A stretch of 64,000 bases of DNA from an uncultured Armatimonadota bacterium (GTDB lineage: Bacteria; Armatimonadota; Fimbriimonadia; Fimbriimonadales; Fimbriimonadaceae). Where the stretch lies: the NCBI GenBank assembly GCA_903927345.1, contig CAIYMO010000017.1:150250-214249 (forward strand), read 5' to 3'. Made by a program: the position numbers and the translations under genes. Below, piece by piece: positions 52,354 to 61,812 of the stretch (the stretch's first letter is position 1; each line of letters opens with the position of its first letter). The notes beneath the pieces were generated by a model. It saw only the letters and a list, made by a program, of their open reading frames with translations, was not told the origin of the DNA and searched no databases.

Positions 52354-55300
52354 ATGCAAACAATGAAAGGACTAATCAGTGCAATCGGACTCACCCTGGT
52401 GGTGAGCAGTTTCGGGCAATCCACATCGGACCATCCGAATATGAAAGGCGGCAATAGCCGTACAGGTGTGAACGGAAACGTCGCCGGCTCAAGCCCCGGA
52501 CGCCTTCGTGTCGAAGGAATCGATGGCTCTGGCAACCGTCTGGCATCCGCCCTCCGATGGTTCACGCCAATGAAGTCCGCTAGGGAAGTTGATTCGCTAC
52601 GCCTCAACGAAATCAATCCTTTCCGAACGCGCATTGACAACACCGACTATTTCGGTGCTGGCGCTCCTGCTGCGACAAACCTTGACGAAACCGTAAACAA
52701 CGTCGGTCCTTACGATCCACTTCCAAACGGATTTGTCTCGTCTTCAGGCACTTGGAATACTCCAGACAGCGACCACGAAGCTCAGTTTACGGTGGATCTT
52801 TATGTCCGGCGTAATGCGAACACCGCAAACCCTCCCGGGTTCCAGGCTCGAAACTACACTCAGCGATTCCCGTCACACGTTTGGCAATCATCCACTGCTT
52901 CGGCTGCCGGAGTAGGCGGAGATCCTCGAATTGCTGCCGTTCCCGCAAACCTACGCACATGGTCTTGGACATTCCAGCCGATGACCAGCACTCAGGTCGG
53001 AACTACGTTCGTACCGGCCAACGATCTCGCTCCAAAAGACTATGCCGTTTATGTATGGATTCCTCAGGGGCCAGTCAAAAACGCCGCCAACGTAAACGTA
53101 TTTCAGGCGCGCTACCAAGTCTACGAAATCACGTACGGACTTGGTCAGAAGTATGTCGATGTCGTCGACACCTGGCGCTCAGGCGCAGGCTGGGTTCGGC
53201 TCGGCAATGGTGGAGGACCCACCAACCAAGTGTTCCCATATTCGGGCGGCACGTTGTTGAACCCGCTCAAGGTCACGCTTTTCAACACCATCCCACGAAA
53301 CGATAGCGATCAGTTGATGCAAGTCGTCAACCTCGCCAATCCAGATAACCGATTCAGTATCCTCGCCGACGCCTGCCAGTTCTCAACCGAAACTGATGGC
53401 TACATGGCAACTCCAACTTCAGCCGGCTTTGGTTCTGCCGATGTCCGAGTAACGGGTGCGCGCAACGAGCGACTCGTTGACCCGACGACGATTCCGTCCC
53501 TGACCGATTACAAGTCGAAGCCGTTTACGGTGGCAAAGGGCGTTCTAACGAGCCATGACTTCAACACCGGGAATGTTCGCTGGAAGTACAGCCCGCTTGA
53601 GTCAAACTCGCGAACTTTGGCCTTTGACGATACGACACCAAACTTCGTTGCAAGTGCTGGCTATGCAACCCTTGCTGACAACCCGAATGCTCGTGGTGGC
53701 TCGTACCTAGGAACTGCGGCGAGCATTGGTTCCGCGACCGAAGCCGTGACTGTTTCCCCTGCAACAGACATTCCAGACGGATCTTATGAGATCCAAATGT
53801 ATGTCGGTGGAGATGTAGCTTCGCCTGCAGTCAGCTATGCCAAGCAAGCTCAATACGAAGTATTCATCGGTGGAGTTTCTCAAGGTCGATTCTTGATCAA
53901 CCTTGCCGACGCCGCCGGATGGGTTCGTATCGGCGACAAGCGATACTCGCACAGCACCACTCTTCCGATCACGGTCGTGATGGAAAACCGATCTGACTCA
54001 GCAGCCGACACCGGAAAGCTGGTCTACGTCGACCAATTCCGATTCGTCGGAGCAGCGACCTCTGAGTTCAAGTCTTCGCCGGTTCATGCTCGAGCTTTTG
54101 TTCGACTCACACCTGGCGGTGCTCCCGTCGAAACGAATGTCGTGATTGCGGCAGACGAGCAGGGAAGAATTCACTGTCTCGATGCTGCTGGTAACGGAGA
54201 CGGAACGACGACTTGCTACTGGACCTATCCTAGCGAGCGAACCCCGGCTGCTGATCCTAACCTCGAGCAGGGGCAGGATGCGAACGACCCAAATATCTCG
54301 GGTTCGTTCCAGAAGTTTGACGGAGAGTCCGATGTCCTGTCGGCAACCATGCCCGCAAACTTTGACCTCAGTACAGCGGTCGTTCATCGCCTGAACGTCA
54401 CTCAGCCAACCACCCCGACGCCGACCATCGTTCAGCGAGACTTCTTGGTTATTGGAAGCACCAATGGCCGAGTCTTCAGCATTGCCATGGAAGGGCGAGG
54501 CGACTTCAACAACGCTGCGAACATTCACGGCACCACCTTCAGAAGTTGGACCTACCCAGAAACATTCCCGGCTACTGTCGAGCTATCTACTCGCTTGGGT
54601 GCAATAACGTCCGTGGTGCAGGCAACTGCAACCGTAGGATCCACGAGCAGGCCTGTCGTGTTCGTCGGAACCGAACAAGGTCGTATGTACTGTCTTGACG
54701 CGGCAGGTGACTTCAACTACGGTGGAAACAATGAGCTGAAGACGAACGTCCTTTGGCAATATCCTGCCGAAAATGCAGAAACCCTGGGTGCAATCTCCGG
54801 CGCACCCGTCTACGACGCAACCAATAACCGACTGTTCTTCGGCACCGAAATGCTCGATGACAATCCGGGAACGATCGTCGCGCTCAATGTCGACACGGGC
54901 CTTCCAATCTGGACCGACGTATCGGATACGCTTTCGGCAACCGCGCCAACTCGGCTTGACTGGTATTCCGGTGCGGCATACGTGTCGCAAGCCGAAATCA
55001 CCAGCCTCCCCGGATCAGTCCTCGCGATGACGACTCCGAACATGCTCTTCGCGATGAACGAGAACGGCTACGTTTACGGCATCGACGCAAACACCGGATC
55101 TGTTCTCTGGAGAACAAACGAGCTGCAATCTGGTGGTGTCGGATCGATCATCTACTCGAACATCCAAACTGAGGATTCTGCGACTGGAACTCTGTCCAAC
55201 TTCCCAGTGATCTTCGTCCCAACCGCTGGAGGCCGATTCGCGGCCCTCTTCTGCCGACTTGATGAGGAAACTCGATTCGGAAACCGCATTGCATGGGGTT

Positions 55301-58300
55301 ACACCATGAACGATGCCGTCCACTCATCGATGACGGTTTCTAACAAGTGGCTGTTCGGAGCTTCTGCAAACGGATTCCTGTTTGCTTGGTCGGACTACGC
55401 AAACCCAGGCGGATCACTTCCTCCAGGATTGATCCCGCCAGGATACGACAACGTTCCCGATAACAATCGAGACCCATTGTACGAGGATTACCGAAACGCT
55501 GAATGTGCATTCCTGAGTCGTGAAGGTTATATTCGACTCCGAAAAGCGCTACCTGGCGGAGCTAAGGGACTCGAACCGTACACTAACGTCATTGATAACG
55601 CTGCGGCTTATACGAAGCCCTACGGAAAGGTCATCGCGCCGTTCCGCAGCACCCATGGCGAAGCCTTCGAATGGGGAGAGACAATCTATCTGATCGTCTA
55701 CAACTTCCCGGTCCGAACCACCGACACCAACGGAGACGATGTTCCACCTCCAATTGTGGAAGCAACCGTCACGTCCGATGGTCGTCCAGGTCGCCCGATC
55801 GCTGCTGAAGCACGACTCTTTGCTGATAAGACAGAATCGGACGGAGATGGCGGTTATGCCATCTACCAAATCCCACTCACCGCAGGTGGCAACACCTCGC
55901 AGGTTCCAGGGCCCGGTTCTATTAGAATTCAGCTGAAAACGAGTGCAACAAACCGAAACGGCACGATGCAGTCGATCAGCCTCAATCCAGCGGTGACCAA
56001 CCTTAACTATCAAGTTGCAAACCCGCTCGCAATTCGCGTTGCGACTGGCGCCACAGATCAGTTGGGCTATACCATTGATCCAACTCGGGAAGACGCCTTG
56101 GCCAATGGTTCAAAGAACCTCAACGTCACAGGCATCGGTCTCGTCAATGGTTCTCAATTCGGCTCCTCTGTTGGAATTGCATCCCACGGCGGAAGCAAGA
56201 AGGTCAGCATTGAAGTCACCGACCGAAGCTTGGTCACTCTCCAACGAGGCGAAGGCCAAGGTATCGACGGCGTTCGAGTTGATCGACGAGATCTGCGATG
56301 GCAGGGCGGTGCTGGATCAGTGGTTAAGCCATTCGGTTCGATGCCCGCTTCAGTTGCGGCTCTCTTTACTAACTTCGAAGATTTGCCTGTTCGCTATCCT
56401 AACCTCAGCTTGGACTACCCAGACGTCCGACGCGAAAACGTTCGAGTTCGAAAGGATCCAAACGGCAACGTCGAGAACCCTGTGTTCTCCGGCGTCTCCC
56501 TGAAAGGCCCTCGCGACGGATCCGGAGCTCCGGTCACCGAGACATCGGCATCCTCGCGAAACCTGATCCCGACGATCTTCGAGTTCCAAGTTGAAGTTCC
56601 AAAGTATCAGCCGACGAACCTTGGAAACGTTTCGCTTCCCAATCAATCTGGTAGCACCAGCTGGTTTGCTGGTTACGCTGGAAGGTTTACGGTCTTCATC
56701 GACAGCGACAACAACAACCAGTTCACTGGATCGTCGAAAGAAGCAAACCGCTCCTTCAACCTCGCAGCAGCTGTTGCCCCAGATACTCGAATCGTCGTTG
56801 GTACGCCAAACGTCGAACTCGGATCGCTGGCCGCAGGTGCAGGCTACGACACACGTCTTACTTACACTGCGACCGCTCCTTACCGAACTCTAAACCTTGC
56901 TTCGGTCTTCAATCCTTCGGCTCCTGAGTACAGCGACATGTTCAAGCCGTTCACTGCCTACAACGAAGGCAACGTGAACTTGCTCAACGTGCGCGTTGCA
57001 AAGGGAACTGCGGAAGTGGCAGGAGGCTCGATCACTCGCTACTGGCCATGGCAGGTTTTGTCATTGGGCAATAACGATCAGGTCTGGCTCGATTCCGCGA
57101 CGGATATCCACAGCGATCTCGACTCTCACTTCGCTCCCGAACTCGGTGCAAGCGGCCTCAATTATGTTGTGGTCCAAAAGCCTCGTGTTGGCGACAAGCG
57201 AGGTCGACAGCTGCAGGTTAACCCAAGTTCACGAATCAATCCGAACCTTCCAGCGGCCGGCGGACTGCTCCAACCAGCATTCCCAACACTCGCCCGAGAC
57301 GCTCGCATTGCGATCACTCCTCCAATCGGTACCCCGGTTGGACGATACTCGCAGATGATGCGACTCACCGAGGATATTGGTCAGTCAGGCGTCGGTGGAT
57401 TCAACGACGAGAGCATCTCGCTTGGATACACGACATCTGGAAGCCTCAACCTCTTTGAAGCGTATAGCGATCCGACCTTCCAGGTCAGCTTTACGATCAA
57501 GGAGACTCAGCTCACGGGAGATCGCAGTAAGTTCACGGACACGATGATTAGCGGCGCAACCGCAGTCAACGCAGTCACTCCGGCCCAGTGGTCTGATATC
57601 CAACCAACCGGCGTCCGCCGAAACGATGGATCGCTCACCATGGCGTTTGCTTCGAACCGCCCGATCGCCTACCCAGGTGTTGGTAACCCGAATCCAAACA
57701 ACAAGTCGTTCGGCATCTTCATCTCGCGCCTCAATGGTGGAGTGATGGGAGCGCCTGATGCACGCGGAGAAGATTCGTGGCTTCGAGACCTGAACAAGTT
57801 CACGCCAGATGATCCAACGAATCGCCGATGGTCTGCCTTCACTGGTAGCATCCCCGCTTCGTACATCACGAATACGACATTCCAGGCAACTCTAACGACT
57901 GGTGTTCCCGGAACCGGTGCAACCCTGGGCGGTTCAATCATCGCCTCGGAAAACCGACTGTCGCATCCTTCTTTGCCGACTGGTGGTGACAAGGACATTC
58001 TCGGCGCGCCGATGAACCGACTGGCCCTGGCGATGGTAGGAGAAACGAAGCGACAAACCGCCTCTGGCCTCGTCGCTGACAGCCGGTTGATGATGAGTGA
58101 GCTTGATCTCACGGGCACTGCATCAGCACCAGTAGTTCTCGACGCCGACCCGATGATGGCAAAGGGTCGACCCTCGGTCGTCCAAACCGGCACCGCGGTC
58201 AGCGCGTTCTACGCAGGAAGCAGCAACGGAACGTCGAATATCTATCAAGTGCTCTACACACTCGGCGGAACCTTCAGCGTCCCGACGCAGCTCCGATTCG

Positions 58301-59442
58301 GAAAGGGCTTTGAAAGCGTGAGCGAACCAAGCGCGACACTCCATGTCAACGGAGCAGGAAATGCTGAGGTAATTCTCACCTTCAGCGGTCGACTACGCGG
58401 AAGCTCGGTCACTGAAGTCTTTACGACGAAGCTGGCGGTAGATCCGACGACTCTAGCAGTCCAAAACACCGCGACGTTCTTCGGTCAACCGAATACAGTC
58501 GGTGGCAGCTTGGTCGAGTCAATCACCTTTGACAGCAAGTTCAACGGCTTCAGAGCTCGCGGAACGAACTGGTCAGGATCGTTTACCCTCCGAAGTGCGG
58601 CAGGTGTCTCAGTCTTCGCCGACGCCGTTGGTAACCCAACCGACACTCCAGTGCAGACCCTCGATCGAGAAACTGGCCTCCAAAGCTATCCAACGATCTT
58701 CGGTGGACGAGTGATCGTCGACCCTGCGCTTGGACTTATTCGGTTCACGAGTTCGCAATTGCCGAAATCGACCCAGATGGTTCTCAGCTACGTCCCGTCG
58801 CAGCTGCGACTCAGTGGTACTAGCTCGTCTGGCTACAGCGCTCCGTCAACTCTGTTCGACGGTCGGCTAGCCCCAAGCAATACAACAGCTACTCCTGCGC
58901 TCTGGTTCACCCCAAGCGGCGCAAACGAGCCATCAAATAGCGTCAACACGCTGGCTGATCGGTTGCTCCTGACCGCGATCCGTGGCGCAACCTCGGGAGG
59001 TCAAACCTCTCGACCAGTAATGTCAAGCTACCGCCATGGAGTCAGACTCGGTCGGGCAGTTGTGGTCAATGCAGACGGAACCCTCGGCGAGGCAGTTAGC
59101 GTCAGCGGAAATGTTGGCTCTTACCAGCTGGATGCGGCGGCGGGAAGAATCTACTTTACGCACTTGGATGACAACCGGATTGTCAGGATCCAGATCGGCT
59201 CCGGCGTCAACGCCATCGACATCACTCGACCAGTGTCCCTGGTCGGTGAAACCACCGAGGAGTTTGTCCCCATGGAGAGCGCCTTGAACGAAGCCAACAT
59301 GGCCCTGTTCCTGGACCCTAGAGGTGACGCTGCGAACCGCAGAGAACTCGTCTGGATGATCTGGTCGAGCATGCGAAAGGGTGCGCCAAGTCTGTTCTTC
59401 CAGACAATGGCGAGAAAGATCACTCCACACCTGCCAAACTAA
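52354..59442 (+). CDS. Giant secreted protein (2362 residues) with beta-propeller and golvesin-like segments
   Basis: A 2362-residue exported protein, the largest in the window. I chose ATG 52354 (GAGG six bases upstream) over TTG 52342; the signal peptide is MKGLISAIGLTLVVSSFGQ. Two golvesin/Xly-CBD-like segments are visible: KDYAVYVWIPQGP with GAGWVRLGNGG (about residues 225-305), and SYEIQMYVGGDV with AAGWVRIGDKRYS (about residues 475-540). PQQ-like propeller blades occupy about residues 590-1000, for example NVVIAADEQGRIHCLDAAGNG, LVIGSTNGRVFSIA, VVFVGTEQGRMYCLDAAGD and GYVYGIDANTGSVLWRTN. An EF-hand-like loop, DSDNNNQFTGSS, starts at residue 1450. Last gene of the minor-pilin cassette, closed by a 17-pair terminator. 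Probable pilus-tip or surface adhesin. Confidence 0.77.
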   Translation: MQTMKGLISAIGLTLVVSSFGQSTSDHPNMKGGNSRTGVNGNVAGSSPGRLRVEGIDGSGNRLASALRWFTPMKSAREVDSLRLNEINPFRTRIDNTDYFGAGAPAATNLDETVNNVGPYDPLPNGFVSSSGTWNTPDSDHEAQFTVDLYVRRNANTANPPGFQARNYTQRFPSHVWQSSTASAAGVGGDPRIAAVPANLRTWSWTFQPMTSTQVGTTFVPANDLAPKDYAVYVWIPQGPVKNAANVNVFQARYQVYEITYGLGQKYVDVVDTWRSGAGWVRLGNGGGPTNQVFPYSGGTLLNPLKVTLFNTIPRNDSDQLMQVVNLANPDNRFSILADACQFSTETDGYMATPTSAGFGSADVRVTGARNERLVDPTTIPSLTDYKSKPFTVAKGVLTSHDFNTGNVRWKYSPLESNSRTLAFDDTTPNFVASAGYATLADNPNARGGSYLGTAASIGSATEAVTVSPATDIPDGSYEIQMYVGGDVASPAVSYAKQAQYEVFIGGVSQGRFLINLADAAGWVRIGDKRYSHSTTLPITVVMENRSDSAADTGKLVYVDQFRFVGAATSEFKSSPVHARAFVRLTPGGAPVETNVVIAADEQGRIHCLDAAGNGDGTTTCYWTYPSERTPAADPNLEQGQDANDPNISGSFQKFDGESDVLSATMPANFDLSTAVVHRLNVTQPTTPTPTIVQRDFLVIGSTNGRVFSIAMEGRGDFNNAANIHGTTFRSWTYPETFPATVELSTRLGAITSVVQATATVGSTSRPVVFVGTEQGRMYCLDAAGDFNYGGNNELKTNVLWQYPAENAETLGAISGAPVYDATNNRLFFGTEMLDDNPGTIVALNVDTGLPIWTDVSDTLSATAPTRLDWYSGAAYVSQAEITSLPGSVLAMTTPNMLFAMNENGYVYGIDANTGSVLWRTNELQSGGVGSIIYSNIQTEDSATGTLSNFPVIFVPTAGGRFAALFCRLDEETRFGNRIAWGYTMNDAVHSSMTVSNKWLFGASANGFLFAWSDYANPGGSLPPGLIPPGYDNVPDNNRDPLYEDYRNAECAFLSREGYIRLRKALPGGAKGLEPYTNVIDNAAAYTKPYGKVIAPFRSTHGEAFEWGETIYLIVYNFPVRTTDTNGDDVPPPIVEATVTSDGRPGRPIAAEARLFADKTESDGDGGYAIYQIPLTAGGNTSQVPGPGSIRIQLKTSATNRNGTMQSISLNPAVTNLNYQVANPLAIRVATGATDQLGYTIDPTREDALANGSKNLNVTGIGLVNGSQFGSSVGIASHGGSKKVSIEVTDRSLVTLQRGEGQGIDGVRVDRRDLRWQGGAGSVVKPFGSMPASVAALFTNFEDLPVRYPNLSLDYPDVRRENVRVRKDPNGNVENPVFSGVSLKGPRDGSGAPVTETSASSRNLIPTIFEFQVEVPKYQPTNLGNVSLPNQSGSTSWFAGYAGRFTVFIDSDNNNQFTGSSKEANRSFNLAAAVAPDTRIVVGTPNVELGSLAAGAGYDTRLTYTATAPYRTLNLASVFNPSAPEYSDMFKPFTAYNEGNVNLLNVRVAKGTAEVAGGSITRYWPWQVLSLGNNDQVWLDSATDIHSDLDSHFAPELGASGLNYVVVQKPRVGDKRGRQLQVNPSSRINPNLPAAGGLLQPAFPTLARDARIAITPPIGTPVGRYSQMMRLTEDIGQSGVGGFNDESISLGYTTSGSLNLFEAYSDPTFQVSFTIKETQLTGDRSKFTDTMISGATAVNAVTPAQWSDIQPTGVRRNDGSLTMAFASNRPIAYPGVGNPNPNNKSFGIFISRLNGGVMGAPDARGEDSWLRDLNKFTPDDPTNRRWSAFTGSIPASYITNTTFQATLTTGVPGTGATLGGSIIASENRLSHPSLPTGGDKDILGAPMNRLALAMVGETKRQTASGLVADSRLMMSELDLTGTASAPVVLDADPMMAKGRPSVVQTGTAVSAFYAGSSNGTSNIYQVLYTLGGTFSVPTQLRFGKGFESVSEPSATLHVNGAGNAEVILTFSGRLRGSSVTEVFTTKLAVDPTTLAVQNTATFFGQPNTVGGSLVESITFDSKFNGFRARGTNWSGSFTLRSAAGVSVFADAVGNPTDTPVQTLDRETGLQSYPTIFGGRVIVDPALGLIRFTSSQLPKSTQMVLSYVPSQLRLSGTSSSGYSAPSTLFDGRLAPSNTTATPALWFTPSGANEPSNSVNTLADRLLLTAIRGATSGGQTSRPVMSSYRHGVRLGRAVVVNADGTLGEAVSVSGNVGSYQLDAAAGRIYFTHLDDNRIVRIQIGSGVNAIDITRPVSLVGETTEEFVPMESALNEANMALFLDPRGDAANRRELVWMIWSSMRKGAPSLFFQTMARKITPHLPN

Positions 59443-59456
59443 CCAAATAAACGCTA

Positions 59457-59494
59457 AAAAGACCCCCAGATTTGATGAAATCTGGGGGTCTTTT
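59457..59494 (+). terminator. Intrinsic terminator of the minor-pilin cassette
   Basis: AAAAGACCCCCAGATTT (59457-59473) pairs perfectly over 17 bases with AAATCTGGGGGTCTTTT (59478-59494), with loop GATG and the T-run in the 3' arm. It separates the giant-protein operon from pilM. Confidence 0.95.
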
Positions 59495-59547
59495 GCTGTA
59501 ACAATGCCCCACCCATGTACAATCAAATCAGAAGGGGGAAAAGTTCG

Positions 59548-59577
59548 TTGACAACTCTGGCATCAGAGTGATAACAT
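59548..59577 (+). promoter_or_regulatory. Sigma-70 promoter of pilMNOPQ with inverted repeat in the spacer
   Basis: TTGACA (59548-59553) is a perfect -35. TAACAT (59572-59577) is the -10, with an 18-base spacer. The spacer holds the inverted repeat CTCTG-GCAT-CAGAG (59555-59568), a candidate operator. The pilM ATG is 31 bases after the -10. This is the clearest promoter in the window. Confidence 0.75.
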
Positions 59578-59608
59578 GAACCGCCCCCGTAGTGGTAGGT
59601 GCTAGTTT

Positions 59609-60940
59609 ATGGCAAAAAAGCTCAGTAGCGTGCTTGGAATCGACATCGGAAGTCACAGCATCAAGGTTGCAGAAGTTAAGTCTTCTGGCAACGGTGCAAC
59701 TGTGACCGCAATCGGCGTCGTCCCGACTCCTGAAGGATCCGTTGATTACAGCGGCGTCTACAACAGTGACGAAGTCGGCAAGGCGCTCGCAGAGGCGCTC
59801 AAGGCAGCTGGAGCAACCAGCACATCTGCAGTCGTGACCATCGCTGGTCAGCAGTCCGTCCTGGTTCGAGTTCTTCCTGTTCCTCGAATGGACGTCGATA
59901 AGGAGCTGAAGTCTCACATGGAGTGGGAAATCAGCAAGAACATTCCTTTTGCAGAAACCACCATCCAATCGGATTACAAGGTGATTGAGGGCGGTGACCA
60001 GAATTCAGCTGAAATGGAAGTCGTCATGGCGATGGCTCCTCAGTCCGCGATCGACACAATCGTCGACTGCATTAAGAAGGCTGGCCGAAAGCCATACGCA
60101 ATTGACGTCGAGCCTCTTGGTCTTGCTCGATCGATGAAGAGCAGTTTCCCTCAATGGGCAAACGAGTACGGCGTCTGCATCGTCGATATTGGTCACTCAA
60201 CCACTTCGATCAATATTTACGATCAAGGCAACCTAGTTCTCCCACGTCCAGTTCCGGGTGGCGGAGAAATGGTGACTCGTTCTTTGGCTGATGCTAAGCA
60301 GATCGGGGTTCAAGAAGCAGAAGACTTCAAGGTTAATCACTTCTCGATTCCAGCGGAAGCGGCTGCGAATCAAGGATTTGCTAATCCGTTCGGTGGAGCT
60401 ACCCAGTCATTCGATGGAGGATTCTCTGTTGATGCGTACGCTCCGGTCGATCCAATGTCTGGTGCGACTGCCTCGATGAGCCCGATGGATGATCTAGCGA
60501 TTGATCCTATCACTGGTTTGCCTGTGGAGCCTGCGGTTTCATCGGCTCCAACTTACGCCAACGATCCATTTTCCACATCGCCAGCTCCGGTTGCGGATGT
60601 TAACTCGACAATGATGATGCCTGCGTCAACTCAATCGAGTGATGCTGACTTCGGAGCGGTCCAGGGGATTCTCGAAGATTTAGTCGGAGAACTTCAGCGA
60701 TCTATCGACTATTACTCCAGTCGAGGTGGTAATGTATCCCGAGTTGTGTTGTGTGGTGGGGGTTCCAAGTTGCGAGGCTTATCTGGCTACTTGGGCAGAT
60801 CGCTCAACATTTCAGTCGAAATGTACGACGCCTTCAACGGTCTAGGATTCGCAGCCAAAAAGGTTGGAATGGAATACGTTGATGAGCATCGACAGGAATT
60901 GGCCGTCGCGATTGGCAACGGTTTGCATATTGTCTATTGA
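59609..60940 (+). CDS. pilM: Type IV pilus alignment protein PilM, with low-complexity insert
   Basis: A 443-residue actin-like cytoplasmic protein that links PilN to the motor. ATP-site motifs are GIDIGSHSIKVAEV (residues 10-23), GVCIVDIGHSTTSINIY (about residues 188-204) and RVVLCGGGSKLRGL. Usual PilM is about 350 residues. The extra length is a Pro, Ala, Ser and Met-rich insert at about residues 245-345 (60341-60643), placed after AEDFKVN, where the canonical protein has a short helix. First gene of pilMNOPQ; pilN follows after nine bases. Confidence 0.93.
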   Translation: MAKKLSSVLGIDIGSHSIKVAEVKSSGNGATVTAIGVVPTPEGSVDYSGVYNSDEVGKALAEALKAAGATSTSAVVTIAGQQSVLVRVLPVPRMDVDKELKSHMEWEISKNIPFAETTIQSDYKVIEGGDQNSAEMEVVMAMAPQSAIDTIVDCIKKAGRKPYAIDVEPLGLARSMKSSFPQWANEYGVCIVDIGHSTTSINIYDQGNLVLPRPVPGGGEMVTRSLADAKQIGVQEAEDFKVNHFSIPAEAAANQGFANPFGGATQSFDGGFSVDAYAPVDPMSGATASMSPMDDLAIDPITGLPVEPAVSSAPTYANDPFSTSPAPVADVNSTMMMPASTQSSDADFGAVQGILEDLVGELQRSIDYYSSRGGNVSRVVLCGGGSKLRGLSGYLGRSLNISVEMYDAFNGLGFAAKKVGMEYVDEHRQELAVAIGNGLHIVY

Positions 60941-60949
60941 GGGGAATCA

Positions 60950-61810
60950 GTGAAGCTAAATCTTTTACCAAAGACAGTTGACACGTCGGGAAGGGCAAAA
61001 TTTGCCTTTGTCGGCGGGTTTCTGATGTTTGCCGGCTCGCTGGTTGCAGCTTTTGCAATGGCGAAGGTCTCCGGAGATCAGTTAACGAAGGTTAACGATA
61101 AGTTGGCTGAAATCAAGCCCAACTACGACAAGGTTGTTAAGGTTGCAACTGAGGCGGACACGATGATGTCGGCTCCAGAAGTTAAGCAGGCGGTTGTGAA
61201 TGCCTCCCTGGCTAAAGCAATGTTGGCGTCGAGTCGGATCTATCCAGATTTCTATGACGGAGTGAAGACCTACATCCCAGCTTTCTTCCGCATTACACAG
61301 ATGTCTGCGAGTGCGGTTGACGATAAGACTTCAACCCTTAACTTGACCGGAACGGTTAAGAATGCTCAAGAATATGCTGACTTGATGTTGGCGCTTCTTC
61401 GAATTCCTGGAGCTACCACTGTCTCTCGAGCTGGATTCCAGGCTGAAGATGTAGTGGTTCCTGCACTGAGTGAGATCGATCAGCAAGGTCGGCCACGCAA
61501 AGAGTCTGAGGCTCCAATTCCAGATGAGCCTCTTGAGCGACTTCAGTACTTCACGGATCAATCAGTTCCAACTGGATATCTGAACTCCGGAAACTTCGGA
61601 ATCACCGAGCCTGGCACGACAAAGACTGTTCGTCCCGGCGAGTCTCTGATCTCAGTTGTTGTAACTGTTCCGAAGGATCTTCGAGTTCCGAATCCACGCG
61701 CAACGATTACTGCGCTTGGTAGCGCAACCGGAAACAAGGTGGCTGCTGCTGGTGCTGTAACCCCTCCGGCGACGGGAACTGGTTTGACTGCTCCAGGAGG
61801 ACAAGACTGA
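60950..61810 (+). CDS. pilN: Type IV pilus assembly protein PilN
   Basis: A 286-residue single-pass inner-membrane protein. MKLNLLPK at the N-terminus is the PilM-binding motif of PilN. A membrane helix spans about residues 20-40, then a helical coiled region and a ferredoxin-like domain. The C-terminus ends in a Pro/Ala/Gly-rich tail (VTPPATGTGLTAPGGQD). The start is GTG at 60950, with GGGG about five bases upstream. The next gene starts two bases after the stop. Longer than usual PilN (about 180-200). Confidence 0.88.
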   Translation: MKLNLLPKTVDTSGRAKFAFVGGFLMFAGSLVAAFAMAKVSGDQLTKVNDKLAEIKPNYDKVVKVATEADTMMSAPEVKQAVVNASLAKAMLASSRIYPDFYDGVKTYIPAFFRITQMSASAVDDKTSTLNLTGTVKNAQEYADLMLALLRIPGATTVSRAGFQAEDVVVPALSEIDQQGRPRKESEAPIPDEPLERLQYFTDQSVPTGYLNSGNFGITEPGTTKTVRPGESLISVVVTVPKDLRVPNPRATITALGSATGNKVAAAGAVTPPATGTGLTAPGGQD

Positions 61811-61812
61811 TC

